From: Hyphomicrobiales bacterium
GTDB lineage: Bacteria; Pseudomonadota; Alphaproteobacteria; Rhizobiales; Rhizobiaceae
Reading direction: 5' to 3'
DNA length: 64,000 bases
Assembly (NCBI GenBank): GCA_900473805.1
Contig: UCMS01000001.1
Span: 246,473 to 310,472, forward strand
The stretch's first letter is position 1, and each line of letters opens with the position of its first letter. This document shows positions 45,694 through 55,038 of this stretch, one piece after another. Both the position numbers and the translations under genes were made by a program. Under the pieces are notes generated by a model that saw only the letters and a program-made list of their open reading frames with translations, did no database searches and was not told where the DNA came from.

Positions 45694-46764
45694 TCAGTTC
45701 TTCAGATTGATCATCCGCTCGACCGCCAGCCTTGCGCGGCCGGCAATCGCGGGATCAACCGTTACCTCCTCTGTCATGAAGAGCAGGCTGTCGAGGATCT
45801 TCGGCAGCGTGATGCGCTTCATGTGCGGACAGAGATTGCACGGCTTGACGAAATCGACGTCGCGGACTTCGGCCTGGATATTGGAGGCCATCGAGCATTC
45901 GGTGACCAGGAGAACACGGGCCGGGCGCTTGTTCTTGACGTAGTCGATCATGCCCTTGGTCGAGCCGGCATAGTCGGACACGGCCAGCACGCTCGGATGG
46001 CATTCCGGATGGGCGACGATCTCGATGCGCGGATCGGCCTTCTTGTATTCCAGGAGTTCGTCCGCCGTGAACCGCTCATGCACTTCGCAGTGGCCCTTCC
46101 AGGTGAGGATCTTCTTCGTCGTCTGGTTGGCGACATTCATCGCCAGATATTCGTCCGGGATGCAAAGCACGGTGTCGCTGTCGAAGCTGTTGACCACGTC
46201 GACGGCGTTTGCCGAGGTGCAGCAGATGTCAGTTTCGGCCTTCACGTCGGCAGACGTGTTCACATAGGTGACGACGGGCACGCCGGGATAACGTTCACGC
46301 AGAAGGCGAACATCGGCGCCGGTGATCGATTCCGACAGCGAGCAGCCGGCGCGGCCGTCGGGGATCAGCACCGTCTTCTCCGGATTCAGCAGTTTCGAGG
46401 TCTCGGCCATGAAATGTACGCCGCACTGGACGATAATCTCGGCATCGACACTCACGGCGTCGCGGGCGAGCTGAAGCGAATCGCCCTTGATGTCGGCGAC
46501 GCAGTGAAAGATCTCCGGCGTCTGATAGTTGTGCGCGAGAATGACCGCGCCACGCTCTTTCTTCAGCCGGTTGATCGCATGGATATAAGGCGCGAAGACC
46601 GGCCACTCGATTTCAGGGATGAAGTCGCGAACGCGCTCATAGAGATGCGCTGTCTCTCGCGCGACAGCCGGCGTGTAATCAAGATCCGGGCGCTCCCGGG
46701 TTCCGAAACGCTCGGCCGCAGTCGGCATTGCGCCGCCTGCCGTTCGCTGAGTCTGGACTTCCAT
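45694..46764 (-). CDS. nadA: Quinolinate synthase
   Basis: Condenses iminoaspartate and dihydroxyacetone phosphate with a [4Fe-4S] cluster. The three cluster cysteines are visible in [20 protein letters not shown] and CNLCPHMKR. Further motifs: [10 protein letters not shown] near residue 75 and [14 protein letters not shown]. 356 residues. First gene of the operon; the ATG at 46764 follows GGAGG with 8 bases between. An inverted repeat stands 18 bases upstream. Confidence 0.96.
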   Translation of the reverse strand: MEVQTQRTAGGAMPTAAERFGTRERPDLDYTPAVARETAHLYERVRDFIPEIEWPVFAPYIHAINRLKKERGAVILAHNYQTPEIFHCVADIKGDSLQLARDAVSVDAEIIVQCGVHFMAETSKLLNPEKTVLIPDGRAGCSLSESITGADVRLLRERYPGVPVVTYVNTSADVKAETDICCTSANAVDVVNSFDSDTVLCIPDEYLAMNVANQTTKKILTWKGHCEVHERFTADELLEYKKADPRIEIVAHPECHPSVLAVSDYAGSTKGMIDYVKNKRPARVLLVTECSMASNIQAEVRDVDFVKPCNLCPHMKRITLPKILDSLLFMTEEVTVDPAIAGRARLAVERMINLKN

Positions 46765-46782
46765 GGCGACCTCCTCCCATAA

Positions 46783-46803
46783 TTATGCTCACATTGAGCA
46801 TAA
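46783..46803. promoter_or_regulatory. Perfect inverted repeat before nadA (candidate NadQ operator)
   Basis: TTATGCTCA, the 3-base spacer CAT, then TGAGCATAA; arms match at all nine positions. It lies 18 bases before the nadA start. This is what is expected for the NadQ operator of rhizobia. Binding is inferred from position and symmetry. Confidence 0.8.
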
Positions 46804-46981
46804 CAAGAGCCAAAGAAAACCGGCTGCTGCCGGTCATCCGCATTTAGAAAGTTTCGGCTGCGATTGCAAGTGCGGCGGCGCGTATCACCGTCACCACCAC
46901 CGACGGTGATCCACGACGCTTCCCCTTGCCGACAAATCCATTAGTTTGTTGGAACAAAATCATGGAACCCCGAGAGGTCCG

Positions 46982-49786
46982 ATGTTCGAAATCCTGCCGC
47001 TGATCCTGATCGGTGTTCTGTTCATCAGCCTGCGTGGCGCCGGCAAGCGGATCGACCGTCTGGAACGAGACCTGGGCGCCATGCGCGAAGACCTGTTGCG
47101 GCTTACAGAAGGCGGAGCCCTCACTCGGCCCGCCGACGCCCTATCCGAGCGGGAGAATGCGACGGCCGGAGGGATTGCTGCGGAAGACAATTCCGCAGAA
47201 CCGACAGCGGTCGGCGCAGACCATACCCTTCGGGAGGAGCTATCTCCGCCTGCAACGGACGAGGCGCTGGACAAGGCTGCGCTTACCGTCTCCGACGAAA
47301 CACCGACACTTTCGACCGACGAACCGGCAAGGGCTGCGAGAGCCACGCCAACGGAGAGCCTGGAGAGCCTCATCGGCGCACGCTGGGCGGTCTGGGCCGG
47401 AGGGCTCGCCTTGGCGCTGGGCGGCGTCTTTCTCGTGCGCTACTCGATCGAAAGCGGGTTGCTCGGCCCGGGTGTGCGGCTGTCGCTCGCCGCGCTCTTC
47501 GGCCTGCTGTTGATGGCTGCCGGCGAACTGGTCCGGCGCAAGGCGCTGCCGCAAACCAATGCGCTCTATGCCAATGCCATGGTTCCCGGCATCCTGACGG
47601 CGGCCGGTGCCGTCGCCCTGTTCGGGGCAATCTATGCTGCCCACGGTATTTATGAATTCATTGGTCCGGCAAGTGCCTTCGTCCTTCTGGCGCTCACCGC
47701 CTTCGCCGTGCTGGGGCTGTCGCTCCTGCACGGTCAGGCTTTGGCAGGCCTCGGCCTCGCCGGATCGATGGTGACACCGCTGCTTGTATCGTCAACAAGC
47801 CCCAACCCGTGGACCCTGTTCATTTTTCTAACGGTCGCACAGGTCGCGACTTCCATCGCCTCACGGATGCGCGGCTGGCGGATCGTGCCGGCGCTCGCAC
47901 AGGTGGGGCTTGGCCTTTGGGCGCTGATCGGTCTCTTCGAACTCGGTGACCTGACGCCGGTAACGCTCTCGCTTATTGCAATGATCGCCGCCTGGGTGAT
48001 GATCTGGCCTGGCAACACGCGGGCCGACACCGACACCGTTGACCGGGCTCTCTCCTGGAACGCGCTCGGACGTCGGATGGCCTCCGGCACGCTCGGGCTC
48101 GACATCACGCTGTCGCTGTCCGTTCTCTTCCCAGCTCTTGCCATGCTGGTGCGGACAGGACCGACGGATATCTTCCCGACCTTCTGCTTTGCCGCGCTGA
48201 TCGCCGTGCTCGCCTCTGCGGGCGCCGCCCATCGTGGCGCTTTCTGGCCGACCATCCTCGCAGCCATCGGCGCCGTGTTCGGCGCCCTTGTCGAGACGAA
48301 CATGATCACACAGGTGCAGACGGTACTCAGCGGCGTCGGCGTGACCGATGAGACGATGATGGGCCTCGACCGCATGGTCGTTCTGCTGCTCTTCTATCTG
48401 GGTGGCATGTTCACCCTGCTGGGGCTATCCTTCATCCGCCGACGCGGTCGCATCGACACCGTCATGTCGACGCTCTGGGCCGGGCTCGCGGCTCTCCTGC
48501 CGGTCCTACTCGTCACCATCAGCTTCGTCTTCTACGGCGTTTATGGCGGCGACTGGCATCACGGGCTTTACGCGCTTGCCACGAGCGCCGTTCTGCTGGC
48601 GGCCACAGAATGGCTGGAGCGGACAGGGAGGTCGGCAGACTTGCGCCGCGCCCGCGACTTGCTGCTGGCGGGCAGCTTCGCCGCCTTTGCGCTGGCGTTG
48701 CACACGCTGACGGACGGCTTAGTTACCACCGTTCTGCTCGCAGTTCTGGGCTTTGCCTACCTGATGGCGACACGGTTGCGCCGCTGGAGCGGGCTACCCT
48801 GGGTCATGGTCGCCGCTGTTTGCGGCGTGCTTTTCCGCATCGCCTGGGACCCGACGCTCGTCGGACCGGATGCGCTGAGCCGGACGCCCTTCTTCAACCA
48901 GCTGCTTGCTGGGTACGGGATCCCGGCGCTGCTCGCCATTGTGTCAGCCTACGAAATGCGCAACTGGCCAGGCATGAGGGTGAGGAATGCCCTGCAAGGG
49001 CTGGCAAGCCTGCTCGGTCTCCTCGCCATCGCCATCCTGATCCGCCATGGGATGAACGGCGGTGTCCTCGATTCATCAACCCCGACACTCGGCGAGCAAT
49101 CGATCTACACGCTGCTGGTCATTGGGCTCTCCGGCATTCTGATGACGCTTGATCTGAAATCACCGAGCCCCGTGTTCCGATACGGCTCAATGGTCGCCGG
49201 CGCCATCTCCATGCTACAGGTATTGAGCCTTCATCTGGGTGTTCTGAACCCCTATTTCACCGGCGAAAGCACGGGCTCCTGGCCCTTCCTCAACCTGCTT
49301 TTGATCGGCTACCTGCTGCCGGGTCTCGGCTATGCGGGGCTTGCCACTTACGCGCGCGACAAGCGGCCCCTGCCCTATGTTATCCTGCTTGCCATCTCCG
49401 GCACGCTGCTTGGTTTCGCCTGGGTCACGCTCAGCGTCCGGCGCTTCTGGCAGGGCGACTATATCGCCAACTGGAAGGGGTTCGCGCAGGCGGAGACCTA
49501 CAGTTATTCCGTGGCCTGGCTGGCCATCGGTGTTTCGCTGCTCGCGCTCGGCTCGCGTTTTGATGCCCGGAGCCTGCGCATCGCTTCGGCCGTGGTGGTC
49601 ATCATCACCGTCGCGAAAGTCTTCTTGATCGACATGGCCAATCTCGAAGGCGTGCTGCGGGCACTGTCCTTCATCGGGCTCGGGTTCGTGCTGATCGGCA
49701 TCGGGCTGTTTTACCAGAAGATTCTCGGTCCCAAGACAAAATCGGAGCATGCGCCCGAACCGGAGGAGGAGCCGACGGGAATCTGA
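46982..49786 (+). CDS. DUF2339 family multi-pass membrane protein
   Basis: 934 residues. N-terminal helix (about 3-18), a charged and variable stretch (about 20-125), then about two dozen hydrophobic helices to near the C-terminus. The junction SLIGARWAVWAGGLALALGGVFLVRYSIE is the usual DUF2339 opening. The family is widespread in Proteobacteria; function not known. ATG 46982 with GAGAGG 6-11 bases upstream; the frame is open back to 46946. It is divergent from nadA. Confidence 0.9.
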   Translation: MFEILPLILIGVLFISLRGAGKRIDRLERDLGAMREDLLRLTEGGALTRPADALSERENATAGGIAAEDNSAEPTAVGADHTLREELSPPATDEALDKAALTVSDETPTLSTDEPARAARATPTESLESLIGARWAVWAGGLALALGGVFLVRYSIESGLLGPGVRLSLAALFGLLLMAAGELVRRKALPQTNALYANAMVPGILTAAGAVALFGAIYAAHGIYEFIGPASAFVLLALTAFAVLGLSLLHGQALAGLGLAGSMVTPLLVSSTSPNPWTLFIFLTVAQVATSIASRMRGWRIVPALAQVGLGLWALIGLFELGDLTPVTLSLIAMIAAWVMIWPGNTRADTDTVDRALSWNALGRRMASGTLGLDITLSLSVLFPALAMLVRTGPTDIFPTFCFAALIAVLASAGAAHRGAFWPTILAAIGAVFGALVETNMITQVQTVLSGVGVTDETMMGLDRMVVLLLFYLGGMFTLLGLSFIRRRGRIDTVMSTLWAGLAALLPVLLVTISFVFYGVYGGDWHHGLYALATSAVLLAATEWLERTGRSADLRRARDLLLAGSFAAFALALHTLTDGLVTTVLLAVLGFAYLMATRLRRWSGLPWVMVAAVCGVLFRIAWDPTLVGPDALSRTPFFNQLLAGYGIPALLAIVSAYEMRNWPGMRVRNALQGLASLLGLLAIAILIRHGMNGGVLDSSTPTLGEQSIYTLLVIGLSGILMTLDLKSPSPVFRYGSMVAGAISMLQVLSLHLGVLNPYFTGESTGSWPFLNLLLIGYLLPGLGYAGLATYARDKRPLPYVILLAISGTLLGFAWVTLSVRRFWQGDYIANWKGFAQAETYSYSVAWLAIGVSLLALGSRFDARSLRIASAVVVIITVAKVFLIDMANLEGVLRALSFIGLGFVLIGIGLFYQKILGPKTKSEHAPEPEEEPTGI

Positions 49787-49824
49787 GCCTCAGCGGATTG
49801 CGGCAATGCCGGAGCGCGGGCTAG

Positions 49825-50514
49825 ATGGACGCCTGCCGGGAATCAGCGGGATTTTATGACGTGACAGATCTTCTCACTGCCGACGCCTTTGCCCCGCATC
49901 AGGCGCTCGCTGCCCAGCTTCTGGCGCATGCGACGGAAGGTGATGACGGCTCGCATGACCTTGCGCATATTCACCGGGTGTTCCGCAACGCCATGCGCAT
50001 CCATGCCGGAGAAGGTGGGGACGCCGAGGTGCTGGTTGCCTCCGTGCTTCTGCATGACTGCGTTGCTGTGAAGAAGAACTCCCCGCTGCGGTCACAGGCG
50101 TCAAGGCTGGCGGCCGAGAAGGCTTCCGGTATTCTAGTCGAACTGGGATGGCCGCAGAAGAAGATTACGGCGGTTGCGCATGCGGTGCTCACCCACAGTT
50201 TCTCCGCCAAAATCCCGCCGGAAACGCTGGAAGCCAAAATCCTGCAGGATGCCGACCGGCTGGATGCCATCGGGATGGTCGGCGTGGCGCGCTGTTTCTA
50301 TATCGCCGGGCGCATGGGCTCGGGTCTCTACCATCCAGGCGATCCGGGTGCCGACCACCGGCCGCTCGACGATCGTCGCTATGCGATCGACCATTTTCCG
50401 GCGAAACTGCTCAAACTCTCCGACGGGTTCCAGACGGACACCGGCCGCAAGCTGGCCGAGGAGCGACATCAGCGGCTTCAACAGTTCCTCACCCTCTTTC
50501 GCGACGAAATCTGA
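49825..50514 (+). CDS. HD-domain hydrolase, YedJ-like
   Basis: 229 residues. HD metal ligands: H in HDLAHIHRVFRNA (about 43-55), HD in LLHDCVAVKK (about 76-85), and the HD-fold DADRLDAIGMVG (about 141-152). Similar to the YedJ/YpgQ type of small HD hydrolases. The substrate is probably a phosphate ester, not known. The start 49825 has a weak site; a GTG at 49861 is possible. The MOSC gene follows by 8 bases. Confidence 0.87.
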   Translation: MDACRESAGFYDVTDLLTADAFAPHQALAAQLLAHATEGDDGSHDLAHIHRVFRNAMRIHAGEGGDAEVLVASVLLHDCVAVKKNSPLRSQASRLAAEKASGILVELGWPQKKITAVAHAVLTHSFSAKIPPETLEAKILQDADRLDAIGMVGVARCFYIAGRMGSGLYHPGDPGADHRPLDDRRYAIDHFPAKLLKLSDGFQTDTGRKLAEERHQRLQQFLTLFRDEI

Positions 50515-50522
50515 GGCTCACC

Positions 50523-51368
50523 ATGCTGATCACCGGGCTCTTCATCTATCCGCTCAAAAGTGCGCGGGGCATTGCCCTGCCGCAAGCCCAGATCGGGGCG
50601 ATGGGCCTGGCGAGCGACCGGAGGATGATGCTGGTCGATCCATCGGGCCATTTCATCACCCAGCGCGAACTGCCGGAACTCGCCCGGCTGACCGCCATTC
50701 CTGGCGCCGCCTCGTTGACGCTTCGTCTCGATGACGGACGCGAGGCGATGGTCGCGCCGCCGCATCCGGAACAGCGGATGAATGTGGCGATCTGGAAATC
50801 AATCGTCAGTGCCGCTGTTGCCGACGAACGCGTCAATGCCAAGCTCTCCGACTGGTTCGGGCGGGAGATGAGGCTGGTCTTCATCGACAGCGAGAGCCGC
50901 CGCATGGCGAGCGCGGAATGGGCGGGCGAGAATTCGCCGATGAGCTTCGCCGACGGCTACCAGATTCTCGTGACCACGACGGGATCGCTCAGCGCCCTCA
51001 ACGAAGACATGGAAAGACACGGCGAAGGCTCGGTCGGCATGGAGCGCTTTCGGCCGAATATCGTGCTCGACTGCGACGAGCCCTGGGCGGAGGATACGTG
51101 GACGGGGCTTGAGATCGCCGGCACCCGCTTCGATTTCGTGAAACCCTGCCCACGCTGCATCATGACCACGCAGGACCAGGAGACAGGATCACGCGACGGT
51201 GCAAGCCCGATGCCGGCCATGGGGCGGATCCGCATGTCCGCCGACCGGCGCGTGCCGGGACCGCTGTTCGGCTGGAATGCGGTGCCGCGTGGCGAAGGCC
51301 TGGTGCGCGTCGGGGATGCGGTGAGAGTTCTGGGGACCCGCGAGGGCTGGGCGATCAAGAAGCGCTGA
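50523..51368 (+). CDS. MOSC domain-containing protein
   Basis: 281 residues with an N-terminal MOSC_N domain (ITGLFIYPLKSARGIAL, GLASDRRMMLVD, FITQRELPEL) and a C-terminal MOSC domain with the conserved cysteine in FVKPCPRC. MOSC proteins handle molybdenum cofactor or sulfur; many act in N-hydroxylated compound reduction (YcbX, mARC). The N-terminal arrangement resembles YcbX without its ferredoxin part. Function inferred at class level. Confidence 0.9.
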   Translation: MLITGLFIYPLKSARGIALPQAQIGAMGLASDRRMMLVDPSGHFITQRELPELARLTAIPGAASLTLRLDDGREAMVAPPHPEQRMNVAIWKSIVSAAVADERVNAKLSDWFGREMRLVFIDSESRRMASAEWAGENSPMSFADGYQILVTTTGSLSALNEDMERHGEGSVGMERFRPNIVLDCDEPWAEDTWTGLEIAGTRFDFVKPCPRCIMTTQDQETGSRDGASPMPAMGRIRMSADRRVPGPLFGWNAVPRGEGLVRVGDAVRVLGTREGWAIKKR

Positions 51369-51390
51369 TCGCGGGAACCACCTGCCCTCG

Positions 51391-51486
51391 TCCTTCGAAG
51401 GTCGCTACGCTCCCACCGCAGGATGAGGACTGATTGTTAGCGACCCCCATCCTGAGGTGCCCGGGCCAAGCGAGGGTCTCGAAGGA
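51391..51486. repeat. Interspersed palindromic element between MOSC and MFS genes
   Basis: Outer arms TCCTTCGA (51391-51398) and TCGAAGGA (51479-51486) enclose CAGGATG (51419-51425) and CATCCTG (51448-51454). This TCCTTCGA...CAGGATGAGG...CATCCTGAGG pattern is a frequent dispersed element in rhizobial intergenic DNA, different from the one near cimA. Here it looks eroded. Confidence 0.7.
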
Positions 51487-51610
51487 TCCGGCCTTGCGCA
51501 GCAAAGCCCAACTGACTTTCATCAAATCCCTTGATGAGCAATTCATCAAAAGGCGTTTCCCGTCATGGTTTCACTGAATTAGGGTAGTCCCTCGACAGAG
51601 GAGAATCCCC

Positions 51611-52831
51611 ATGACCGCGACCGCACGCCACCCGATGCCCTGGCTCATCATCCTTGCCGGATCGCTGATTGCGGTGATGACGTTCGGGCCGCGTTCGGCG
51701 ATGGGCTTCTTCCAGCTGCCGATGCTTGCCGATCGCGGTTGGGATCGCTCGACCTTCGGCCTTGCTATGGCCTTCCAGAACCTGTTCTGGGGTGTGAGTC
51801 AGCCGTTCTTCGGGGCTCTGGCCGACAAATACGGCACCGGTCGCGTCCTCGTCATGTCGGGCATTCTCTACGCCGCCGGCCTGGTGATGATGGCCTATGC
51901 GAGCGCGCCAATCTGGCTGCATATTGGCGGGGGCGTTTTGATCGGCACGGCAATCGGCGCCGGCTCGTTCAGCGTTATCCTTTCGGCTTTCGCCCGCAAT
52001 GTGACCCCGGATCAGCGCTCCATGGCGTTCGGGATCGGCACGGCTGCGGGATCGGCTGGCATGTTCCTGTTTGCGCCGCTCAGCCAAGGCTTCATCTCTG
52101 CCTTCGGCTGGTCAGACAGTCTTGTGATCATCGCCGTCATGATGCTGGTGGTACCGCTCCTTGCCTTTCCGCTGCGAGGCAATGCGCAATCCGGCAGCCA
52201 GGCCGGCAACCAGTATCAGCAGACGGTGGCAGAAGCGCTCAAGGAGGCGCTGGCGCATAGAAGCTACCTGTTGCTCACGACCGGCTTCTTCGTCTGTGGC
52301 TTCCAGGTCGCCTTCATCACCGCGCATTTCCCGGCCTATCTCGGCGACATCGGCATCGAGGCGCGCTACGCCGTCATCGCCATGGCGCTGATCGGCTTCT
52401 TCAACATCATCGGCTCACTTGCGGCCGGCTGGATCGGGCAGCGCTATTCGAAGCCCTATTTCCTCGCCTTCATCTATATCGGCCGGTCGATCACAGTGAC
52501 GCTGTTCCTGCTTCTGCCGCAGACACCGCTTTCCGTCGTGCTGTTTGCTGCTGTCATGGGTCTGCTCTGGCTCTCCACGGTGCCGCCAACGAACGGTCTC
52601 GTGGCGATCATGTTCGGGACGCGCCATCTCGGCCTCTTGGGTGGGCTCGTTTTCCTCTCCCATCAGATCGGCTCCTTCCTCGGCGTCTGGATGGGCGGAT
52701 ACCTCTACGACCACTTCGGGACCTATGATCAGGTCTGGTGGCTGGGCGTGGCTCTGGGAATTTTCGCAGCCGTGGTGCATTGGCCAATCCGCGAAAAAGC
52801 CGTCGAACGGCCTGCCATCGCCATGGCGTAA
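51611..52831 (+). CDS. MFS transporter, monocarboxylate/oxalate-formate antiporter-like
   Basis: 406 residues with 12 hydrophobic segments. The early block FGPRSAMGFFQLPMLADRGW and the YGTGRVLVMSGILYAAGL loop resemble the MCT/OFA branch of carboxylate transporters. A polar loop (NAQSGSQAGNQYQQT) joins the halves. Substrate unknown. ATG 51611 has AGAGGAGAA about 9 bases upstream. Confidence 0.88.
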   Translation: MTATARHPMPWLIILAGSLIAVMTFGPRSAMGFFQLPMLADRGWDRSTFGLAMAFQNLFWGVSQPFFGALADKYGTGRVLVMSGILYAAGLVMMAYASAPIWLHIGGGVLIGTAIGAGSFSVILSAFARNVTPDQRSMAFGIGTAAGSAGMFLFAPLSQGFISAFGWSDSLVIIAVMMLVVPLLAFPLRGNAQSGSQAGNQYQQTVAEALKEALAHRSYLLLTTGFFVCGFQVAFITAHFPAYLGDIGIEARYAVIAMALIGFFNIIGSLAAGWIGQRYSKPYFLAFIYIGRSITVTLFLLLPQTPLSVVLFAAVMGLLWLSTVPPTNGLVAIMFGTRHLGLLGGLVFLSHQIGSFLGVWMGGYLYDHFGTYDQVWWLGVALGIFAAVVHWPIREKAVERPAIAMA

Positions 52832-52947
52832 TTTCGCCCAAAGTGAGATCATATTTCGGCATTTCGCCTGTGCCGGATCAAAATTCCTGTGTTTTTACCT
52901 AGGGCAGACTGTCACAGAAAATTATTTTATTTTTCTCCATTCGCCCG

Positions 52948-52976
52948 TTGACGGATTCCGAGCCAGCACCTACCTT
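52948..52976 (+). promoter_or_regulatory. Candidate sigma-70 promoter before a hairpin leader
   Basis: TTGACG at 52948-52953 and TACCTT at 52971-52976 with a 17-base spacer, in an AT-rich stretch after the MFS gene. Spacing is ideal; transcription would begin near 52983. Inferred from pattern only. Confidence 0.6.
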
Positions 52977-52985
52977 GTGCGTGCT

Positions 52986-53034
52986 GGTTCGGACACTGAC
53001 GACGAACCATGAAAGGCCTTCGATGTCGAAGGCC
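52986..53034 (+). other. Two-hairpin 5' leader
   Basis: GGTTCG (52986-52991) pairs with CGAACC (53003-53008). GGCCTTCGA (53015-53023) pairs with TCGAAGGCC (53026-53034) with a 2-base gap, so the actual loop is larger. Both lie just downstream of the promoter and before a strong Shine-Dalgarno. CCAGCAC (52963-52969) can also pair with GTGCTGG (52981-52987), competing with the first. Confidence 0.55.
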
Positions 53035-53059
53035 GGAGCCAACGAAGGAGGTCAGCGAA

Positions 53060-53155
53060 ATGCAAGATGTATTTCATGATGCCATCCGATCCTGGCAGAC
53101 GACCCCGTGCCTCGTGATGGTGAAACGCCATTACGCCTGCTCCTGTCGAATGTGA
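53060..53155 (+). CDS. 31-codon small ORF, possible leader peptide
   Basis: ATG 53060 follows AAGGAGGT by 7 bases, the best Shine-Dalgarno in this part of the window. The peptide reads MQDVFHDAIRSWQ, then TTPCLVMVKRHYACSCRM, with three cysteines and a basic end. No hydrophobic helix. The frame remains open upstream to an ATG at 53009 in the leader, without a ribosome site. It precedes an 84-residue hypothetical gene by 78 bases. It may be a real small protein or a leader peptide. Confidence 0.5.
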   Translation: MQDVFHDAIRSWQTTPCLVMVKRHYACSCRM

Positions 53156-53233
53156 CACAGCTCAAAGACTGAAACCCACAATCGACTATTGAAACAGCGC
53201 CGTGCCGCATGTGCACGAGCGGGGACATTCGTT

Positions 53234-53488
53234 ATGAAGAAGCAAGTCATTGAATATGCCGGGATTCCGGTTGGAATCACCATTCCCGACGGCGATCGGG
53301 TCAAGTTCATTGCCGTCAAATATCCAGTCATTGATCTGGACGGCGGGAGCTATCGCAACATCGGCGAACTTCAGGCCGCCATTCATCAGCACATGGCAAA
53401 ATCGGCCCCGGAAGATCAGGCCGAGTTCTTCGGCGCCGCCAATGCACCGGTTGCGTCCAGCGAACGCAAGGTCTTCAACGCCGCCTGA
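53234..53488 (+). CDS. Hypothetical protein, 84 residues
   Basis: ATG 53234 begins [23 protein letters not shown]; the frame stays open upstream to 53189. The sequence looks like a small beta-rich domain ([25 protein letters not shown]) with a helical end. Codon use is normal. Its last 73 bases lie over the recO 3' end on the other strand. No family recognised. Confidence 0.65.
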   Translation: MKKQVIEYAGIPVGITIPDGDRVKFIAVKYPVIDLDGGSYRNIGELQAAIHQHMAKSAPEDQAEFFGAANAPVASSERKVFNAA

Positions 53489-54189
53489 CAGAAGCCCTCC
53501 CGTGCCGCGCCCGCTTCCAGCCCGCGCGGCACATAGACGTGGCGATCAAGAAAGTAGCCGGTGAGCCGGAAGGCCGCGGCCAAGCTTTCGGGATCAGCGG
53601 CTTCCCGGCTTCCGGATGCCAAGAAATCCGGAAGCGCCAGCATTTTGTCGGCCCAGGGGGCGCCTGCCGCGCGGCTGACCGCCCGACCGGATTTCGGTGA
53701 CACGTAAGCGAGATCCTCACGCAAACCGGTCGCCGCGCATTCGTCCAGATCCAGCCCAAAGCCAAGATCGTTCAGCAAGGCAAGCTCGAAGCGAACGAAG
53801 AGTTCGCCCGCCGTTGCCGGATCCTCCAGATAGTCGAGGATGACATCGAGCGCCTGGAAGAGATGCGGATGAGGATCGCGTTCCGGCAGAAGGCGAAGGA
53901 GCGAACCAAGCGCCTGAACACCGTAGACGGCGGTCGCGCTCTCCATCAGGCGCCCTGCTCTCAGCGCCAGCGGCTCCACTCTGTACTCCCCGAGATGTTC
54001 ATCCAGGCGCGCCCGCCAGGTCACTTCCAGCCGGTTTCCGGGCTGCAGGACCGGTTGCATCGCACGGGAACGCCCGGAACGGACCATGCCGAGATGGCGG
54101 CCACGCGTACGCGTCATCATCTCGGCGATGACGCTCGATTCGCCATGCCGGCGCACGCCGAGCAGAATTGCCTCATCTGTCCATTGCAT
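53416..54189 (-). CDS. recO: DNA repair protein RecO
   Basis: 257 residues. The N-terminal OB fold ([24 protein letters not shown]) and the helical domain ([30 protein letters not shown]) are typical. RecO helps load RecA with RecR. The usual place is directly after era; here a tetR-AbrB pair sits between. The C-terminus overlaps the end of the convergent 84-residue gene. Confidence 0.95.
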   Translation of the reverse strand: MQWTDEAILLGVRRHGESSVIAEMMTRTRGRHLGMVRSGRSRAMQPVLQPGNRLEVTWRARLDEHLGEYRVEPLALRAGRLMESATAVYGVQALGSLLRLLPERDPHPHLFQALDVILDYLEDPATAGELFVRFELALLNDLGFGLDLDECAATGLREDLAYVSPKSGRAVSRAAGAPWADKMLALPDFLASGSREAADPESLAAAFRLTGYFLDRHVYVPRGLEAGAAREGFCQAALKTLRSLDATGALAAPKNSA

Positions 54190-54242
54190 GGTTCGGTTTT
54201 AGCCGATCGCATCCTGCAGTAACAGAATTTTCAGCGCAGACT

Positions 54243-54968
54243 TCAGATTTCGGTCAGGTAACGGCGCACCCAGCCGCGCCAATGGGCAATCGCCTCGGCC
54301 TTGCCGGGATAACGTTTCTCTTCATGCAGTTGCACAAGAGACTTCATCGCCTGGAAGAGCACGACTGACATCGCCTGCGCTTCTTCCTCCAGCAGCTTGC
54401 CATGCCAGAGCCTGAGGATCTCGGCGATCCGCCGGCGCAGGCTCTCGCGCAAAACGCCGGGGCGAACGCCAGGCTGCTCCCAGCGCGCATCGAGAAGGCT
54501 CAAGGCGAGGCTGCGTTCAGCCGCATGGGCGATCAGCACATCGAGCAGACGGTCGGCGAGTTGCGACCCATCGAGATCGACAACCTGTGCCTTGATCCGA
54601 TCGAGCGCTGCTTCGACATGTTCGGCATACCGGGCAACCAAGGCGTCGGCGAGCACATCCTTGTTGGGAAAGAATTGGTAGAGCGACCCGATCGGCGCGC
54701 CGGCTCGGGCCGCAATCTCGGTCATAGTGGCGGCCTTGTACCCCTGCTCGGCAAAAACGCTCGCGCCGGCATCGAGCAGTCGGGCGACGCGGGCGATGCC
54801 GCGCTGGCGCTTAGGCTCCTTTGCAACCGCCATAGCCGCCACCTTTGAAGGCCCCGAGGTCGAGGCCGCATCACTCACGTTTGTCGCCGGGGTGGCGTCA
54901 GATGTCATAGGCAAACTTGACTTTTGCGAGGACATGCTCATAAAACTCATTTGTGAGGTCAACCTCAT
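54243..54968 (-). CDS. TetR family transcriptional regulator
   Basis: Up to 241 residues; the HTH lies at about residues 60-105 (LLDAGASVFAEQGYKAATM and GAPIGSLYQFFPNKDVL). The first 45 residues are Ser/Ala/Thr-rich and probably too long. With ATG 54968 the start codon sits on a palindrome; ATGs at 54950, 54941 or 54908 are candidates. Divergent from a membrane transporter gene, which it likely represses. Confidence 0.88.
   Translation of the reverse strand: MRLTSQMSFMSMSSQKSSLPMTSDATPATNVSDAASTSGPSKVAAMAVAKEPKRQRGIARVARLLDAGASVFAEQGYKAATMTEIAARAGAPIGSLYQFFPNKDVLADALVARYAEHVEAALDRIKAQVVDLDGSQLADRLLDVLIAHAAERSLALSLLDARWEQPGVRPGVLRESLRRRIAEILRLWHGKLLEEEAQAMSVVLFQAMKSLVQLHEEKRYPGKAEAIAHWRGWVRRYLTEI
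54954..54967. promoter_or_regulatory. Palindrome between tetR and AbrB-type gene
   Basis: TGAGGT, the 2-base CA, then ACCTCA, in an AT-rich flank (AAATGAGG...CCTCATTTATTTT). It lies in the divergent region and is a good candidate for a TetR operator. Confidence 0.55.
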
Positions 54969-55038
54969 TTATTTTACGAATTTCTGCTCTCGTCCAGTGC
55001 TTTCAGAAAAGAGGGCGCGGCGAAACCGGGAGATGGAC

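Noticed and set aside
43323..45710. A 795-codon plus-strand frame across nadC and nadB
   Set aside because: Antisense to two clear enzymes; no Shine-Dalgarno and no recognisable domain.
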